From positions 1 through 20,543 of the forward strand of contig LLCB01000579.1 in assembly GCA_001414345.1 (NCBI GenBank): a DNA stretch of 20,543 bases. The letters are read 5' to 3'. This DNA is from Hymenoscyphus infarciens (taxonomy: Eukaryota > Ascomycota > Leotiomycetes > Helotiales > Helotiaceae). Position numbers and translations under genes: made by a program. This document shows positions 11,126 through 19,745 of the stretch, in pieces (within the stretch, counting starts at the first letter, position 1; each line of letters begins with the position of its first letter). The notes under the pieces were generated by a model. The model was not told where the DNA came from. It saw only the letters and a list, made by a program, of their open reading frames with translations, and made no database searches.

Positions 11126-13370
11126 TCAATACGTATACTCAACAACATAGATCTTCTCAGGATCCCTCTCGTACTCAGCCTCAAACCCCTCAAGCTCGAT
11201 ACGATGTTCATGGTAGGGATCTTTCTCATACCCTTTCCCAACAAATGTCGTCCCAGACAACCAATCGTGCTGTACGTAAACGGTTTCCTTTTCGGGTGGG
11301 TCGCTAGGTACTCCATCTTCTCCAGGAACCCGGTTATGGCACCAATCTCCCTATAAATTACAAGGGTCAGTTATATCTCTTTAAGAGAAAAGAAAAGCAA
11401 TGAAAGTGAAATACAAGCTAACACCTCAAGACGTTCAATAATCCACATAAATCTTGTCGGGGTCCCTCTCGAAATCGTCATCAACAACCTCACAGAGTGC
11501 TCCAAGAGAACCACTGGACGTCTCAGAGTCGGCTGGCTCGCCAAAGGAAGAATGCACAAGATATCGCAACCGCAACTCGGGAAAAGAAAAGCGCAACATA
11601 CCTCAACACTCATCTTCGGTTCCCCCAGGATCCTCTTCGCAAACTCAGCCGCCCCTCTCGCAGCCAACATAAGCGGCGGCTTCGCCGACTGGATACCGGA
11701 TTGAAATCCCCCAAAGACTTTCACCCTCTCTCTTCCAACCTTCGCCTTCCACTCCATCTCCATCCCACTCAACACCTCCATAACCACCTTTACAAATCTC
11801 TCATTTGCCGCAGTCTCCCCCAAAAGCAAAAGGGTATCAGGAACTATATCCGTAGCCTTCAAAGATGTAGTGATCCTCTCTTTAATCGCTGTCCAGTAGT
11901 CATCGGAATGCTCGTCTGCCGTTTTTGTGTAGTTGTAGCCAAGCTCGGGGTATTGAACGTGGATATCTGGGTATACCCAATACGCGGTATACGCATAAGC
12001 AGTTTCGATGGATAATTCCTCATTCGTATATCCAATCGTAATCAAAGCTTTTACTCCCGAATTAACCTCTTCATCCAGACAATCCGCGTAAATGGCCCAA
12101 TATTTACAAATCCCATATCCCATTCCCGCCAATCCTACATTAGTTTGGGATAATGGCGCGTATGTAGATTTTGGAGAAATGATACGGGTCAAATTCGCAA
12201 ATTCCAATGCTTCGTCGAAATCGCCAGGTGGTAAGTTGGGGATAAGTGTCGTGGAGATGACGACTTTGTTTTCGAGGGGGACCTCCGCTGTGGAAGATGT
12301 GAGAGCGAAGAGTTGGGCGATGAAACCGGAGAGGATTTCTATGTCTTTTGTTTGGGGGAGACCGCGGGCTTTACGAATGGCACGTCGGGCTTGTTCTAAA
12401 TCGTAGCGGATTTGGTCGGCGATACTATCGAAGGGGGGTCTAGGAAGGGTTAGTATGTACTTTATTATGGTCGTTAGAGAGGACTTGCCCGTAATGAACA
12501 TATGGTGGCGCGAGTCTTTTCATCAGTTCTATGTATTCCTCACTTCCCACGAGCTGGGATTTGTTAGTCTCATCTCAATAACATGAACCATAAAAGCGAG
12601 GACAAGGAAAAGAAACCAGTTCGACATCCCCCTCGAGCAACTTGTGAAATCCTCTTCCGCCCGGGTATCCGCAAACGATTTCAGTCATCGTGGACTGCCC
12701 CTCACTCTTCAGTCTAAGACACCCACTCAACAGCCAATTAATCCTTTCAACTCCCCATGAGATTCCATCCCCATGGATTAAAGAAATTGCTTTACTCAAC
12801 AGGCTCCCCAAAACGTAAGTTCCTCAACCAAAGGTAAAAAAAAAAGGGGGGGAAACAAGCAAAGAAACGACGCAAACAAAAATGAAAGCCTCATCACTCA
12901 CCTTCTCAACATCAACAGTCCCTTTATCATGATACCTAATAGCGGCAGTGCTACATATCAATTAGCATCCATCCCATCACTCCATCTCACCACCTCGCCA
13001 TCCCACCATCCCACTCACCTCCCTCCCAACATCCTCTTCCCCCCCTTCCCCCCTTCCCCTCCAAAAACATCCCCAAAAACAAAAACAAAACCAAGAAATA
13101 AACATACCCATAACCAACACTCAAATCCAACCCCACGCCCGGCCTCAAAATCTCCTCTCTCGGCACACACTCCCCACAAATCTCAGCAACAGTCATTTTC
13201 TCCCCTACCCCATTCCCATTCCCATTCCCATTCCCATTTCCATCCTTTCCACCCAGACCCGTATTCCACAACGCACCCGCACCCGTACTCGCATCCTCCA
13301 ATACACTCTGTAAACCTTCACTCCCCGCTGCCATAAGCAGGAGAGCCCAAAGGGCCTTTTTCGTAAACAT
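11126..13370 (-). CDS. Probable secreted Hsp70/actin-fold protein, five exons
   Basis: My splice model is exons 13370-13108, 12950-12902, 12553-12489, 12439-11602 and 11350-11126. It sums to 1440 bases, is in frame throughout and gives 479 residues. The N terminus (MFTKK then ALWALLLMAAG) looks like a signal peptide. A Gly-Asn repeat follows at about residues 42-53. The join of exons 1 and 2 restores VGLDLSVGYGTAAIRYHDKG, which resembles the first phosphate-binding strand pair of Hsp70/actin ATPases. Later come IADQIRYDLEQARRAIRKA, DTLLLLGETAANERF and LMLAARGAAEFAKR, which I associate from memory with fungal Hsp70-like hypothetical proteins. Introns 1 and 2 are GT-AG; intron 3 is GC-AG. Intron 2 (348 bases) and intron 4 (251 bases) are long for such a fungus, so hidden exons or isoforms are possible. 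The start has A at -3. The molecular function is unknown; ATP binding is an inference from fold resemblance. Confidence 0.8.
11435..11536 (-). other. Candidate alternative or relic terminal exon inside the last intron
   Basis: Within the 251-base last intron of the Hsp70-like gene one frame reads 33 residues ending VVDDDFERDPDKIYVDY and a stop. This matches the true C terminus, EAEYERDPEKIYVVEYTY, encoded 300 bases downstream. The two DNA copies differ mainly at third codon positions (GAC/GAT, CCC/CCT, ATT/ATC, GTG/GTT), as expected if both were held as protein. I find no normal CAG or TAG acceptor that joins exon 4 to it in frame; only GAG acceptors fit. It may therefore be a dead duplicate or a rarely used alternative end. 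Confidence 0.5.
12440..12488 (-). other. GC-AG intron of the Hsp70-like gene
   Basis: On the minus strand a 49-base intron starts GCAAGT, carries a consensus TACTAAC branch box nine bases before the end and finishes CCTAG. Removing it joins PPYVHYG to PPFDSIADQIRYDL in phase. No GT donor nearby gives an open join, so a GC donor is the best reading. Confidence 0.65.
13202..13240 (-). repeat. GGGAAT microsatellite coding the Gly-Asn run
   Basis: The plus strand has consecutive CCCATT units; the coding strand reads GGGAAT repeated, flanked by GGGG runs, and translates to alternating Gly and Asn in exon 1 of the Hsp70-like gene. Six G-runs separated by two or three bases meet the usual pattern for a G-quadruplex on the coding strand. 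Confidence 0.8.
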
Positions 13371-14592
13371 CGTGTGGGTATTTATCGTTATTGTCAGGAT
13401 GGTGATGTAGTGATAGGTTGGTGAATTGATGACGAGGAACAAAGGAAGGACGATAGACGATAGAAGATAGACGATAGACGTGACAGGAGAAAGAACGCGA
13501 TATACGACGGTAGTGTGACGCCCGAGGACGAGTGAAGAGAATATGACAGATCGAGATCGAACAAGAACAAGAAAAAGAACGAAATCACGACGAGGCAGCG
13601 TTGTGTTACCTCAACCTCTTCCCACCTTCCCTTTCCGGTTTCTTGTTGCTTTCCAATTCGTCGTCGTTGCCTTCCTAAAAAAAAAAATGGAAATACTTCT
13701 CTCCGTTCCTCGAAAAGGAGCTCCCAAAAGGAAGATGAGAGAATAAGGACACTAGTAGTACGCGAGACATATATCTCCCCCATGCCTACGCCCATATCTA
13801 CGGATATATGGATATCTGTTCACAGCAGCGCTCGTCACTTTACGTGTCTGCCTAACCCACAACCACCACAGGCATGCCGAGAGGGGTAAAAGCCCGAGGT
13901 ACCGTACCTTCCTCTTTTGATTCGACCAGATCAGCCTATCACGTGAATCCAACCCCTGCTTCTTTCCTAAATTTGGAAAAATGGCGTTTTTGTTTCATAC
14001 GAATACCAGATCAACTTGAAAACCCAGAAAACTGACAACATCTCTCCCACAGAGTAATTCCAATAACAAAATATGCAAGTCAATGATATAAAATTAAAAC
14101 TAGGATAATTGTGCTCGCCTACCTAACCCTCTCTACCAAGGAGGACACCGTGTAGAATGTCAGTCCGCAGGAGTTGAAAATAATTTCCCATTTAATACCA
14201 CCCATATGCTTGCATTGCACATCTCCCATCTCCCATCTCCCATCTCTCATCTTGCTATGTAGGTATGTCCTCCCATAACCATAAAAATTAGGAGAATTGA
14301 GAAGAGAAGAGAATATCCACCAGCAAGAGAAATCAATAGCCAACAACAAAATCCCAACCATGCCCAAACAACCCCAAGTAATAATCCGTAGACTACCACA
14401 ACCACTCAAATGCAACAAAAAGAATCAGTGCTGGAGGAAAAAAAGGAAAGAAGAAAACCAGAAAAATATCGCCCAAACACCAAGTACCTTGCTCCCTTTC
14501 ATCTACTTCAATAATATCATCTCCCCATTATCGCAAACAACAAACGCCAACTCATGATATACCTCTCCCTTCCTCTCTCTCACTCATTCAAT
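13371..14592. other. Intergenic spacer: promoter of the Hsp70-like gene and 3' flank of the septin-like gene
   Basis: I see no convincing gene. Several frames of 60 to 130 codons are open on both strands, but they are low-complexity or overlap simple repeats. Visible elements are a GATAGACGATAGA-type repeat at about 13451-13481, a full TCACGTGA box at 13939-13946, and a CCCATCT repeat at about 14219-14252. The half next to 13370 should hold the promoter of the Hsp70-like gene; the half next to 14593 the terminator of the septin-like gene. Confidence 0.6.
13939..13946. promoter_or_regulatory. TCACGTGA box (bHLH-type site)
   Basis: An exact eight-base palindrome lies about 570 bases upstream of the Hsp70-like start codon. 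CACGTG is the core site of fungal bHLH regulators such as Pho4/NUC-1 and Cbf1. A second copy is at 17268. A single site can occur by chance. Confidence 0.4.
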
Positions 14593-16942
14593 TCAGCGAT
14601 GCGCCAAACTCAACTCTGCCCACTCTTTCACACCCAATCCCGAGATGATAGCATGACTCTCCGAGCCCTGGAATGTGCGAACGACCCAAAATGCAAGGCC
14701 ACCGAGGACACCTACACCACTAAGTAGTTTGACGGCTGCCCATCCTTTCCTCTTGACTTCAGCGTTCAGTTGTAAAAGTCCAAGGGGGTCGTGCCTGTCA
14801 AATCCACCTAATTCGCGTTCCTTTCTTCTCGAGTGTCCTTGTCTGACTAAGGCAGAGGCATAATCATCGTTATTCTTCCTTGCTTCCGATATGGGAATGA
14901 TAGTGCCGTCCTGGACACATTCTCCGAGTCTTTCGGTGAGCCAAACAGCTCTTTCGCTTCGAGCAAGTTGATCGTATCGTGCCCTCTCATTCTGTAGGCT
15001 CCTTTGCAAATCTGCGGCCCAGTTTGCTAGTCGCACTTGTGCCATCTTTTCTTCTCTCTGGGTATGATCGGTTATTCTTGCCAATGCAAACGAGGTTGTT
15101 GCACCAACTGGTGTAGTTAGGATCTGAGAAGAAGATGTAGAAGGTGCTCGGAGAGGTTGATAAAGTATTTGTGGTCGTGAGCGAGGTGTGTTGCATTCAC
15201 GCCATTCGACAAATTTCTTTGCCGCTGAGTGACGAAGCCAAGAAATGCTTGATGGTTCAAAAAGTTGGGATACCAAGTCCACGAGTTCCGACTGAACCAG
15301 CGGAGAAACATAGTCTGGAGACATCAGAAGACTTGCGTCCATATTTTCGTGGTCTTGAGAAGGTGTTGTAGAGATAGCATACGGAGCTGTAGCTCGGGAA
15401 GAAAGCTCCTCGGGTGAGATTGCAAATTGAAAAGGTCGAATGTTGGCTTCGTCGAAAGAACAGTTGATCTTGTTTTTCAAAGATAACAAATCTTCCGAAC
15501 ATAGGTCGTCTGCCTGGGCAATTAGTGGAATAACATTTGTAAGATGTGAAAGACGGCGGAGATATTCTAGGTCGACAGGTTTTATTCCTAGAAATGGTTA
15601 GAGAAGGTAATAATTCATAGATTTCGCAAGACATACGATGCCTAATCACGTATAAAACCAAGTCCACTTGTGAACCTCCATTACCACCTAGCATGCTAAT
15701 CATTTCGCTATCGCTCATATTATCAGGGGATGTAGCTTTTCGTAAATGTGATTCGATATATTCGATAACGGGGGATATGCATTCCATAGACTAGAAATGT
15801 TAGCACGGAATATTTGAGCGGAAATCGGAATTTAGTAACACCTACCGAAGTCTTGTTACTGTAACCTGGGGTATCAACAAAACACAAATTCCTCTCTAAA
15901 ATCGAGTCCCCTAAGCTCTTTCTACGCTTCAGGATTTTGCTCTCCTCCAAATCAGACCACCAGGGCGGGTAAGGCCTTGTACTTGCATACACTTCTGTGA
16001 TCTGCAAAGTTGTTTGTGTATCTGCCGAGCCATTCTTGGACTTGATTCTTGAGCTCTTCCGTCGCACCTCTGGAACCGATGTAGGAGTTGAGGATATAGG
16101 ATCGACATGAACAATATCCTCGCAGATTTGAACAATCGCTTTGATCAAGGAGGTTTTGCCCACTCCTGTTTTTTGTTAGTACAGTTGGCAGGCCTGAAAG
16201 GAATACAAAACATACCAGAATCCCCCGCAATCAAAACCTTCATCCTGCCCATACTCTTGCCTTTTTCCGTAAATGGCCTTCTGCTAGGCATTTTAATGCT
16301 CGGCATAACCAGTTGAGGCGCACTTCCACTATCCATCAGTCCCAATCCCACTCCTTGTTCCTCATCCCCGCTCGAAGCCACTGCTTGACTTGCCAAATCG
16401 TCCATATATGACCCATCGTCGGAGTTTCTGCGTGAATGTGCACTACCGAGAAGAGAAGGAGGTGCAGGTGATCCGAGGGAAAGAGGGGAGTATGGCCTAG
16501 ATAGGGCCGTTTGGGAAGGTCGGCGTTCGAGGGAGGGAGATACATTTTGACTGACTTCTCCGGAAGATTTAAAGGAAGGGCTTCTAGAATCCAAGAAATC
16601 TTCATCTGATTGTCTGGATGTAGGTGCTGGCATATTCTTCTTCCAGTTTTGACGAGCCTTCCGGACTCTCAGTTCCTCTTCGTGGTCGTCGCTATCGAGG
16701 GATGGAGGCAAGGAGCTTATCGTCGTTTCAAGACTTTCGACGCCATAGGTGCTGCTATGCGTGCTATTCTTTGCCGTATCTCGATGTTTGGAAAGGACAG
16801 GCGGAGCTAATGAGGGCGACTGCAAGGACTCGACTGTCTTTTCGTCTGCCAAAAAGTAGCTCATCTGAGGTGGGTGGCTTCGACTTGCCAGTGGAGTGGT
16901 ATCGTTATCGGCGAAGGCATCCTCGCCCGGAAGTGGTCGCAT
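14593..16942 (-). CDS. Septin-type GTPase with C-terminal membrane anchor
   Basis: Four exons (16942-16216, 16165-15846, 15790-15637, 15587-14593) total 2196 bases and give 731 residues. The first 230 or so are Ser/Pro-rich and disordered. The G domain follows: Walker A GDSGVGKT at 240-247, DTPGY at 340-344, and AQAD at 424-427 in place of the septin AKAD. After it comes a charged, coiled-coil-like stretch (EEKMAQVRLANWAADLQRSL region), then one hydrophobic segment, VKLLSGVGVLGGLAFWVVRTF, at about 686-706, and a 25-residue tail. Classical septins lack this anchor, so I place it with the septin-like fungal proteins, not the ring-forming core set. Introns of 50, 55 and 49 bases have CTAAC-type branch boxes; the first splits the P-loop. 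The start at 16942 lies in CCACCATG; the frame stays open to 17182 but that extension crosses a tandem repeat. Likely role: membrane-associated GTP-binding scaffold. Confidence 0.9.
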
Positions 16943-17038
16943 GGTGGGGGATGTGGGGTTGGATTCTACAAAAGCGAATGTGTAAATAGCAGACCATGCC
17001 CTGCGAAAAGTGGCAAGGTGAAAGGAGTTGGAGATGGG

Positions 17039-17078
17039 GTGTTGTGGTGTTGTGGTGTTGTGGTGTTGTGGTGTTGTC
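17039..17078. repeat. 8-base tandem repeat GTTGTGGT
   Basis: Four full copies plus a partial fifth run head to tail from 17041 to 17078. The array lies about 100 bases upstream of the septin-like start codon, within its probable 5' leader or promoter. Confidence 0.9.
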
Positions 17079-17188
17079 TGCAATACAATCCAGACTAGAT
17101 GCACGATGCTCTGTGGTACCCCGCGAAGCCTACCTGCCGAGCGTGCCTGCGTCGGCGCAGTATCGGAGGCATTCTCCGTCAATCCCGA

Positions 17189-17203
17189 GATCGGCTTCCG
17201 ATC
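17189..17203. repeat. Short palindrome GATCGG-CTT-CCGATC
   Basis: Six-base arms are perfectly complementary around a three-base centre, in the GC-rich middle of the divergent promoter. It could be a dyad binding site for a zinc-cluster factor (CGG/CCG half sites are typical), but nothing else supports that. Confidence 0.4.
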
Positions 17204-17220
17204 CCGCGTGATTACGTGTA

Positions 17221-17312
17221 ACTGGATGACTCCTTACTGGATACTGGATGACTCCTTCCCTTCAGGGTCACGTGAGGGTTCAACACCTCAAGAGTCAAGA
17301 GTCAAGAGTCAG
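17221..17312. promoter_or_regulatory. Cluster of five TGACTC elements
   Basis: TGACTC occurs at 17227-17232 and 17249-17254 inside a 15-base direct repeat (ACTGGATGACTCCTT at 17221-17235 and 17243-17257). Its complement GAGTCA occurs at 17292, 17299 and 17306, spaced exactly seven bases apart. TGACTC is the core of the Gcn4/Cpc1 bZIP site (TGACTCA); none of the five has the complete seven-base site. The kinase gene starts about 640 bases away and the septin-like gene about 285. Confidence 0.5.
17268..17275. promoter_or_regulatory. TCACGTGA box (bHLH-type site)
   Basis: An exact TCACGTGA palindrome lies between the two TGACTC groups. CACGTG is the target of Pho4/NUC-1, the phosphate regulator that Pho85-type kinases phosphorylate in yeast, and also of Cbf1-like factors. 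Which one, if any, binds here cannot be read from the sequence. Confidence 0.45.
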
Positions 17313-17416
17313 CGCTCCCGCTCTTTAGGCGCTGAATCACAGCCTCTGGCGTTTATCCCGCCAATGCGTGCCCTGAAGCGTGCCCGAAGAGCGCCTTCCA
17401 CCGCCTGAAGCGCAAA

Positions 17417-17442
17417 GGTTAGGTTAGTGGTTAGTGGTTAGT
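17417..17442. repeat. GGTTAGT tandem repeat
   Basis: Three head-to-tail GGTTAGT units at 17422-17442 follow a partial GGTTA. The unit differs from the fungal telomere repeat TTAGGG by base order, so I treat it as a local repeat. Confidence 0.7.
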
Positions 17443-17491
17443 GGGGATATTTAACTTCTGGCCCAATCGCCCACTGAAGGATTTTATGGAC

Positions 17492-17537
17492 AACCCTGAG
17501 AACCCTCCACTGAGAACCCTGAGAGCCCTGAGAACCG
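17492..17537. repeat. Degenerate CCCTGAGAA repeat
   Basis: Variants of CCTGAGAAC recur four times in 46 bases of the divergent promoter. Related CTGAAG words occur just outside (about 17475, 17541), so the whole zone looks built by local slippage. Confidence 0.6.
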
Positions 17538-17578
17538 CCTCTGAAGGACATCCCCCCCATACCCATACATACCTCCAT

Positions 17579-17596
17579 TAGGTACCTAGGTACCTA
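17579..17596. repeat. Perfect 18-base palindrome
   Basis: TAGGTACCTAGGTACCTA equals its own reverse complement and is made of two overlapping GGTACC units. It lies about 355 bases upstream of the kinase start codon. It could be a dyad protein site or a simple duplication. Confidence 0.6.
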
Positions 17597-17949
17597 TACA
17601 TCCCATCCCACATCCCACCCCACCCCACCCTCCACCTCCCACCCTCCACATCCACACTCTGAAAAGTCTTGTCGCGCAGTAGCAATACCGCCGACTTACA
17701 CTTGCCACTGTAACCACCTTCAACACGGCTTCATCACACGGGTCAACGGACGCGTTCGCTATCATCAACAACCTCTGCACCCCCGCCTCGTTGCTCTTCA
17801 ACCCACGATATACTTCCCGCCAGCGACCGTCCGCGCAACCACCCTTTCGTACTTTTCCGCCCTCGCCCACAGCAGCTCAGAGGCTACATCCCTCCCTTCC
17901 CAGTACCATCAGTGTGCGAAACCTCGACCCCGAGCAAACAGCAGTACAG

Positions 17950-19099
17950 ATGGACAAGCGACACCCAAGTTCCTTCCAGCAGCTGGAAAAGCTGGGTGAG
18001 GGGACATATGCCACGGTATGTTCAGCAGGAAAACAAAAACAAAAACAAAAACAAAAACAATAGTCCGGGATGGCTTCATACTTCAGGATCCGGCGCTTGG
18101 TTGAATTTGCGAGAATCCGCCAGGAGGGGCTTTTGCATATTTACAAACTGTCTACTGACCATCTTCTAGGTTTTCAAAGGAAGAAATCGACAGACGGGCG
18201 AACTCGTAGCCTTGAAGGAAATCCACCTAGACTCCGAGGAAGGAACCCCCTCAACCGCCATTCGAGAAATCTCCCTGATGAAAGAATTGAAACACGAGAA
18301 TATCGTCAGCCTCCACGATGTCATTCACACCGAAAACAAACTCATGCTGGTGTTCGACTACATGGACAAAGATTTGAAGAAATACATGGATACACAGGGC
18401 GACCGAGGAGCACTCCCACCCATCACCATCAAATCATTCATGCACCAACTACTCAAAGGCATCGATTTCTGTCACACCAATCGAGTTCTCCACCGAGATC
18501 TCAAACCCCAAAATCTCCTCATCAACACCAAAGGCCAACTAAAACTTGCAGATTTCGGTCTCGCCCGAGCCTTTGGAATCCCCGTCAACACCTTCTCCAA
18601 CGAAGTCGTAACCCTCTGGTACCGAGCCCCAGACGTCCTCCTCGGAAGCCGAACATACAACACAAGCATCGACATCTGGTCGGCCGGCTGCATCATGGCC
18701 GAGATGTATACAGGCCGTCCCCTCTTCCCCGGTACCACCAACGAAGACCAACTCGTACGAATCTTCCGCATCATGGGAACACCCTCCGAACGCACCTGGC
18801 CCGGCATCTCACAATACACGGAATACAAGCAGAACTTCCAGATGTACGCAACGCAAGACCTACGCGTCATCCTACCGCAAATCGATCCCTCGGGCATTGA
18901 TCTTTTGCAACGGATGCTACAGTTACGACCGGAATTACGTATTTCGGCCCACGATGCTTTGCAACATCCTTGGTTTAGCGATTTGGGAGGGCAGATGAGA
19001 CATCCTCAGCAGTCTGCGGGGCAGATGCCTATTCAACAGAGGGGATATGCGTTGCCACAGCAGGGAATGGCCGCGCCGGGTGGTTATGATGGGTATTAG
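17950..19099 (+). CDS. PHO85: Pho85-type cyclin-dependent protein kinase
   Basis: Two exons (17950-18015 and 18170-19099) encode 331 residues; yeast Pho85 has about 305. The glycine loop GEGTYAT (16-22) ends exactly at the splice junction, and exon 2 opens VFKG. Catalytic Lys38 lies in VALKEI; the cyclin-binding helix is PSTAIRE (49-55), as in Pho85 and CDK1; HRDLKPQN has catalytic Asp132; DFG is 150-152; and the activation segment [20 protein letters not shown] has the Pho85-type sequence with no TxY and no CDK1-type Thr. The [20 protein letters not shown] block and [11 protein letters not shown] mark it as Pho85/PhoA-like rather than CDK1. A Gln/Gly-rich tail of about 35 residues follows the kinase fold. 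With Pcl-type cyclins such kinases control phosphate response, glycogen metabolism, polarity and transcription-factor turnover. The 154-base intron has GTATGT, an ACTGAC branch box and TAG. The start has A at -3. All catalytic residues are present. Confidence 0.97.
18030..18060 (+). repeat. AAAAAC microsatellite in the kinase intron
   Basis: About five AAAAAC units lie just after the GTATGT donor of the only intron. This A-rich run should be length-variable between strains. It lies outside the donor, branch and acceptor signals. Confidence 0.85.
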
Positions 19100-19745
19100 G
19101 TTGTGGGATTTGGATTTTTATAAGTAAAAATGGCGGGCGAGGCATGATAATGTTTGTTTATGAGTTGGCATGTATGCATGGAAATCGGCGTTCGGGCAGG
19201 GTATGGAATGATTGAAGGGACAAGAAAGCGTGCTGCCGGTCTGGTTATTAGGGTTTACATATAGGTTTCTTTTTTCTTCTTCTCGTTTTCCTTTTCTCTC
19301 TCTAATAGGCTTATAAGGAGATTAGATAATTATCATGATTAGAGTTTGGGAGGTATTCCGCTGTTACTTGAATGTGGAAATGGTGAGGTGCTGTAGTTGA
19401 TTCCTCATTCATTCATTCCAATCGAAATCTCTCTCCTTCTTTCTCTTGTTTGAAAAACAGACTCCTTTGGCGTGCCTCACTCTTGAAATTTTATAAAGGG
19501 GGTCGGTTGTGTTGGTACGTATAGTACGTAAGATTACATGATAAATGAATGATCGCTTCCTAATCCGCGTTGGTTTTCTGGGCATGGAAATGTTTCTCGC
19601 TTTTTTTTTTTTTTTGTACCCTTGGATATCTTGGAATTGGGGTGTATAGGGTGAGGTAGGGATAAGTGGGAAGAGAGGGCGAGGGCGAGGTGAGAGGGAG
19701 AGAGAGGAGGCAAGACCTACAGTTTTTAGCTATGAAAGGGATGTA
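19100..19745. other. 3' flank of the kinase gene
   Basis: There is no gene here. The stretch should hold the 3' UTR and polyadenylation region of the kinase gene. It has pyrimidine-rich and T-rich runs (19267-19303, 19601-19615) but no AATAAA that I can see; fungal genes often lack one. A purine-rich run at about 19660-19710 ends just before a transposon. Confidence 0.6.

Larger units (their letters stand above)
16943..17949. promoter_or_regulatory. Shared upstream region of septin-like and Pho85-type genes
   Basis: These 1007 bases separate two divergent start codons. They contain an unusual density of short tandem repeats, palindromes and candidate factor sites, listed separately. The middle (about 17100-17420) is GC-rich and CG-containing; the kinase-side 300 bases are pyrimidine-rich on the plus strand, common in fungal promoters and 5' leaders. 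No conserved protein frame crosses it. Confidence 0.7.

Noticed and set aside
12575..12811. 78-codon frame inside intron 2 of the Hsp70-like gene
   Set aside because: Intron signals (AAG|GTGAGT, ACTAAC, CCCAG) join the flanking exons in phase without it, and a 78-codon gap free of stops can occur by chance. It remains possible as an alternative exon.
12929..13336. Plus-strand 135-codon frame rich in Pro, His and Ser
   Set aside because: It is the antisense of exon 1, intron 1 and the GGGAAT repeat; no motif.
13394..13795. Overlapping frames on both strands in the spacer, including a 133-codon minus frame
   Set aside because: Low-complexity Ser/Phe/Leu or Arg/Lys text with no domain; fits promoter DNA.
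14119..14557. Minus 99-codon and plus 86-codon frames downstream of the septin-like gene
   Set aside because: They overlap each other and a CCCATCT microsatellite; no recognisable domain.
16943..17182. 80-residue N-terminal extension of the septin-like protein starting at 17182
   Set aside because: The frame is open, but it runs through the GTTGTGGT tandem array and is low-complexity; the Met at 16942 has an excellent CCACC context.
17417..17442. Telomere-like repeat
   Set aside because: The unit is GGTTAGT, not TTAGGG, with only three copies and gene DNA on both sides.
18070..18900. A 276-codon plus-strand frame and minus-strand frames (18472-18897) inside the kinase gene
   Set aside because: They are out-of-frame shadows of the well-conserved kinase coding sequence, Arg/His-rich or Ser-rich without motifs.
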